Below are positions 61,755 through 64,000 of a DNA stretch of 64,000 nt, piece after piece; position 1 is the first letter of the stretch; every line of letters starts with the position of its first letter. The position numbers and the translations under genes were made by a program. Source of the DNA: CABZJG01 sp902512685 (lineage in GTDB: Bacteria; Pseudomonadota; Alphaproteobacteria; Rhodobacterales; Rhodobacteraceae); contig CP179201.1 in NCBI GenBank assembly GCA_051201605.1, positions 1-64,000 of the forward strand, in the 5' to 3' direction. The notes beneath the pieces were generated by a model. The model was not told the origin of the DNA. It searched no databases and saw only the letters and a program-made list of their open reading frames with translations.

Positions 61755-64000
61755 ATGCCTAAAGATAGTGGCATCGGCGCCAGCCCAAAGCGGCGCGAAG
61801 ACATCCGCTTCCTAACCGGATTAGGTCAATACACAGATGATATCTCTTTAACCGGCGAAACCCACGCGGTCTTCGCCCGCAGTCAGGTTGCAAACGGCAT
61901 CATAAAATCCATCGACACCAGTGCAGCAGAAAATATGCCGGGTGTTTTGGCTGTCTTCACGGGCGATGATTTTGTGGATGTGGGAGGCAATCCGGCAGGA
62001 TGGCTTATCAATAGCCGAGACGGCGAACCCATGAAAGAACCCAAGCGGCCGGTATTGGCCCATGGCAAAGTACGCCATGTTGGAGATGCCTATGCGGCGG
62101 TAATTGCAGAAACAGCCGAGCAGGCGCGTGATGCAGCAGAAGCCATTGAGGCAGATATCGACGAACAGCCCGCAGTGGTTGATATGAAAAGCGCCCTAGC
62201 GGGCGGCGCGTTGGTTCATGATGAAATTGGCACCAACCAGTGTTTTGACTGGGGCTGGATCGAAGACAATCGCGCAGCCACAGATGCGGCAATAAAAAGC
62301 GCACCCCATGTGACCACACTGGAACTGGTGAACAACCGATTGGTTCCAAACGCGATGGAGCCGCGGGCCTCAACCGGGGTTTTTGATCCGGGCACGGGCG
62401 ATTATACGCTTTATACCACATCGCAAAACCCGCACCTGACACGACTTTTGATCTGTGCATTTGTGCTGGGGATACCGGAAAACAAACTGCGGGTGGTTGC
62501 GCCTGATGTGGGTGGTGGTTTTGGGTCTAAAATATATCACTACGGGGAAGAGGCGCTGGTTCTGTCCGCGGCGAAAAAGCTTGGCCGGCCGGTGCGCTGG
62601 ACCGCGTCGCGCAGTGAAAGCTTTTTGACCGATGCACATGGCCGTGATCATGTTACCAAAATTGAAATTGCCTGCGAAAAAGACGGCACATTTTTGGCGT
62701 TCCGGACAGAAACCATGGCCAATGTTGGCGCGTATCTGTCAAATTTCTCGACCGCGACACCGACTTTTTTGCATGGTACATTGATGGCGGGGAACTACAC
62801 GGTTCCAACCCTTTATGTGAATGTCAAAGCGGTGTTCACCAATACAGCCCCGGTGGATGCATACCGCGGTGCGGGCCGCCCCGAGGCGACCTATTCGCTA
62901 GAACGGGCCATCGATAAATGCGCCCAAGAACTTGGGATGGATCCGCTTGCGCTGCGCCGCAAAAACTTTATCAAGCCCGATCAGTTTCCCTATGCGGCTG
63001 CGGCAGGGCTTGAATATGACACTGGCAATTATCACGCGCTGGTGGATAAGCTTGAAGATCTTGCCGATCTTAGCGGGTTTGAGGCGCGCCGCGCGGCAAC
63101 AAAAGCCACCGGCAAGCTGCGGGGTATAGGGGTCAATACCTATATCGAGGCCTGCGGAATTGCGCCCTCTAATTTGGTGGGTGTTCTGGGCAGCCGCGTG
63201 GGTCTTTATGATGCGGCCACCGTGCGCGTTAATGCCACCGGGAATATCTCGGTCATGGTGGGCGCGCATAGCCACGGGCAGGGTCATGAAACCGCGTTTC
63301 CCCAGGTTGTTGCCGATATGCTTGGCATTGATGAGGGCTCGATAGATATTGTTCATGGCGATACTTCAAAAATTCCTTTCGGCATGGGCACCTATGGCTC
63401 AAGAAGCCTGGCGGTTTGCGGCTCTGCCGTTGTTCGGGCGACTGAAAAAATCATCAATAAGGCTAAAAAGATTGCTGCCCATATGATGGAAGCGTCCGAA
63501 CAGGATGTCGAATTTTCAGAGGGTCAGTTTAGTATTGCTGGAACGGATAAATCGGTTGGGTTCGGCGATGTTGCGCTAAAAGCCTATATTCCGCACAATT
63601 TTCCAATCGAGGATATTGAGCCGGGGCTTGAGGAAACGGCGTTTTATGATCCATCAAACTTTACCTATCCAGCAGGTGCATATGCCTGTGAGGTCGAAGT
63701 TGATCCTGACACCGGTAAAGTCACCATAGACCGGTTCACAGCGGTTGACGATTTTGGCAATGTGATCAACCCGATGATTGTCACTGGTCAGGTTCATGGT
63801 GGATTGGCACAAGGCATTGGGCAGGCGCTTTTAGAAAACTGCACATATGATGAAAACGGCCAAATCCTGAGCGCATCCTTTATGGATTACGCTATGCCGC
63901 GCGCCTCTGACCTGCCGCTTTATACGGTAGATCATTCATGCCAAACCCCTTGCACCCACAATCCACTGGGGGTGAAAGGATGCGGCGAAGCGGGGGCGAT
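61755..64000 (+). CDS. coxL: Form II CO-dehydrogenase-like molybdenum hydroxylase large subunit (partial)
   Basis: An open frame from the ATG at 61755 (AAGGAG site) to the window edge, 748 codons so far, with the C-terminus outside. It belongs to the xanthine-oxidase family of molybdopterin enzymes: APDVGGGFGSK, then the active-site loop AYRGAGR at residues 369-375, and NPLGVKGCGEAGA with the catalytic glutamate at the edge. AYRGAGR marks form II; proven CO dehydrogenases (form I) have AYxCSFR with the Cu-binding cysteine. The true substrate is therefore uncertain. Confidence 0.92.
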   Translation, partial: MPKDSGIGASPKRREDIRFLTGLGQYTDDISLTGETHAVFARSQVANGIIKSIDTSAAENMPGVLAVFTGDDFVDVGGNPAGWLINSRDGEPMKEPKRPVLAHGKVRHVGDAYAAVIAETAEQARDAAEAIEADIDEQPAVVDMKSALAGGALVHDEIGTNQCFDWGWIEDNRAATDAAIKSAPHVTTLELVNNRLVPNAMEPRASTGVFDPGTGDYTLYTTSQNPHLTRLLICAFVLGIPENKLRVVAPDVGGGFGSKIYHYGEEALVLSAAKKLGRPVRWTASRSESFLTDAHGRDHVTKIEIACEKDGTFLAFRTETMANVGAYLSNFSTATPTFLHGTLMAGNYTVPTLYVNVKAVFTNTAPVDAYRGAGRPEATYSLERAIDKCAQELGMDPLALRRKNFIKPDQFPYAAAAGLEYDTGNYHALVDKLEDLADLSGFEARRAATKATGKLRGIGVNTYIEACGIAPSNLVGVLGSRVGLYDAATVRVNATGNISVMVGAHSHGQGHETAFPQVVADMLGIDEGSIDIVHGDTSKIPFGMGTYGSRSLAVCGSAVVRATEKIINKAKKIAAHMMEASEQDVEFSEGQFSIAGTDKSVGFGDVALKAYIPHNFPIEDIEPGLEETAFYDPSNFTYPAGAYACEVEVDPDTGKVTIDRFTAVDDFGNVINPMIVTGQVHGGLAQGIGQALLENCTYDENGQILSASFMDYAMPRASDLPLYTVDHSCQTPCTHNPLGVKGCGEAGA

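Noticed and set aside
61755..64000. Calling this a true (form I) carbon monoxide dehydrogenase
   Set aside because: The active-site loop is AYRGAGR, not AYxCSFR, and the gene order is S-L, both marks of form II.
1..64000. CRISPR arrays, tRNA or rRNA genes, insertion sequences, prophage
   Set aside because: No regularly spaced repeats, no tRNA-like cloverleaf or rRNA sequence, and no transposase, integrase or phage proteins were found while reading the window.

Overview
The window reads as a chromosomal segment of a marine alphaproteobacterium of the order Rhodobacterales (roseobacter-like). This rests on gene order and protein sequences: dnaA-dnaN-recF-gyrB, rsfS-rlmH-gpmI-envC-ctpA-rppH, parB-parA-rsmG-mnmG-mnmE-rho-hemJ, maf-aroE-coaE-dnaQ and secB-fxsA-timA-smr are all typical of that group. 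By eye, base composition is moderate (around half G+C), low for the order. No tRNA, rRNA, insertion sequence, prophage or CRISPR array was seen. Nearly all the DNA is core genome.

Layout. 0-7.1 kb: replication genes dnaA, dnaN, recF and gyrB, with a LysE-type exporter gene broken by one frameshift between recF and gyrB. 7.1-22.3 kb: a long minus-strand run holding an aldolase, a YcgN-like protein, ribF, a MaoC hydratase, a HAD phosphatase, a membrane pyrophosphatase (hppA), a soluble Mn-type pyrophosphatase, yaaA, recQ, yggT, arfB, a probable small RNA gene, a queuosine-precursor transporter, an MFS permease and pncB. 22.8-24.9 kb: an orphan hybrid histidine kinase. 25-28.3 kb: leuC-leuD-leuB. 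28.6-34.9 kb: a tightly packed plus-strand run from rsfS to idi. 34.9-40.5 kb: a coupled aminotransferase/sulfotransferase pair, msrA, a ribokinase-family gene and maeB. 40.6-47.5 kb: mutS, grpE-hrcA, and rph-rdgB-hemW.

47.5-58 kb is the probable origin domain. parB, parA, rsmG, mnmG, mnmE, rho and hemJ run leftward, and maf, aroE, coaE and dnaQ run rightward, away from an AT-rich gap (54917-55287) that carries a perfect DnaA box and several near matches. Two perfect 16-bp parS palindromes sit inside the first codons of mnmG and rsmG. The predicted oriC therefore lies about 54 kb from dnaA. 58-64 kb: secB, fxsA, timA and smr, then a coxG-coxS-coxL set encoding a form II (AYRGAGR) molybdenum hydroxylase; coxL runs off the window.

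The most interesting non-coding signals are: (1) a minus-strand small-RNA-like unit at about 18590-18773, with a strong -35 box, an ideal Shine-Dalgarno followed by an 18-codon ORF, a distal segment able to mask that Shine-Dalgarno, and a textbook terminator; (2) a leader of pncB with tandem hairpins, two of them mutually exclusive; (3) a 29-codon ORF in the leuC leader whose promoter predicts a leaderless start; (4) a probable CTG start codon for rsfS. All functional statements are from reading the sequence and from memory of the families. No search or computation was run.
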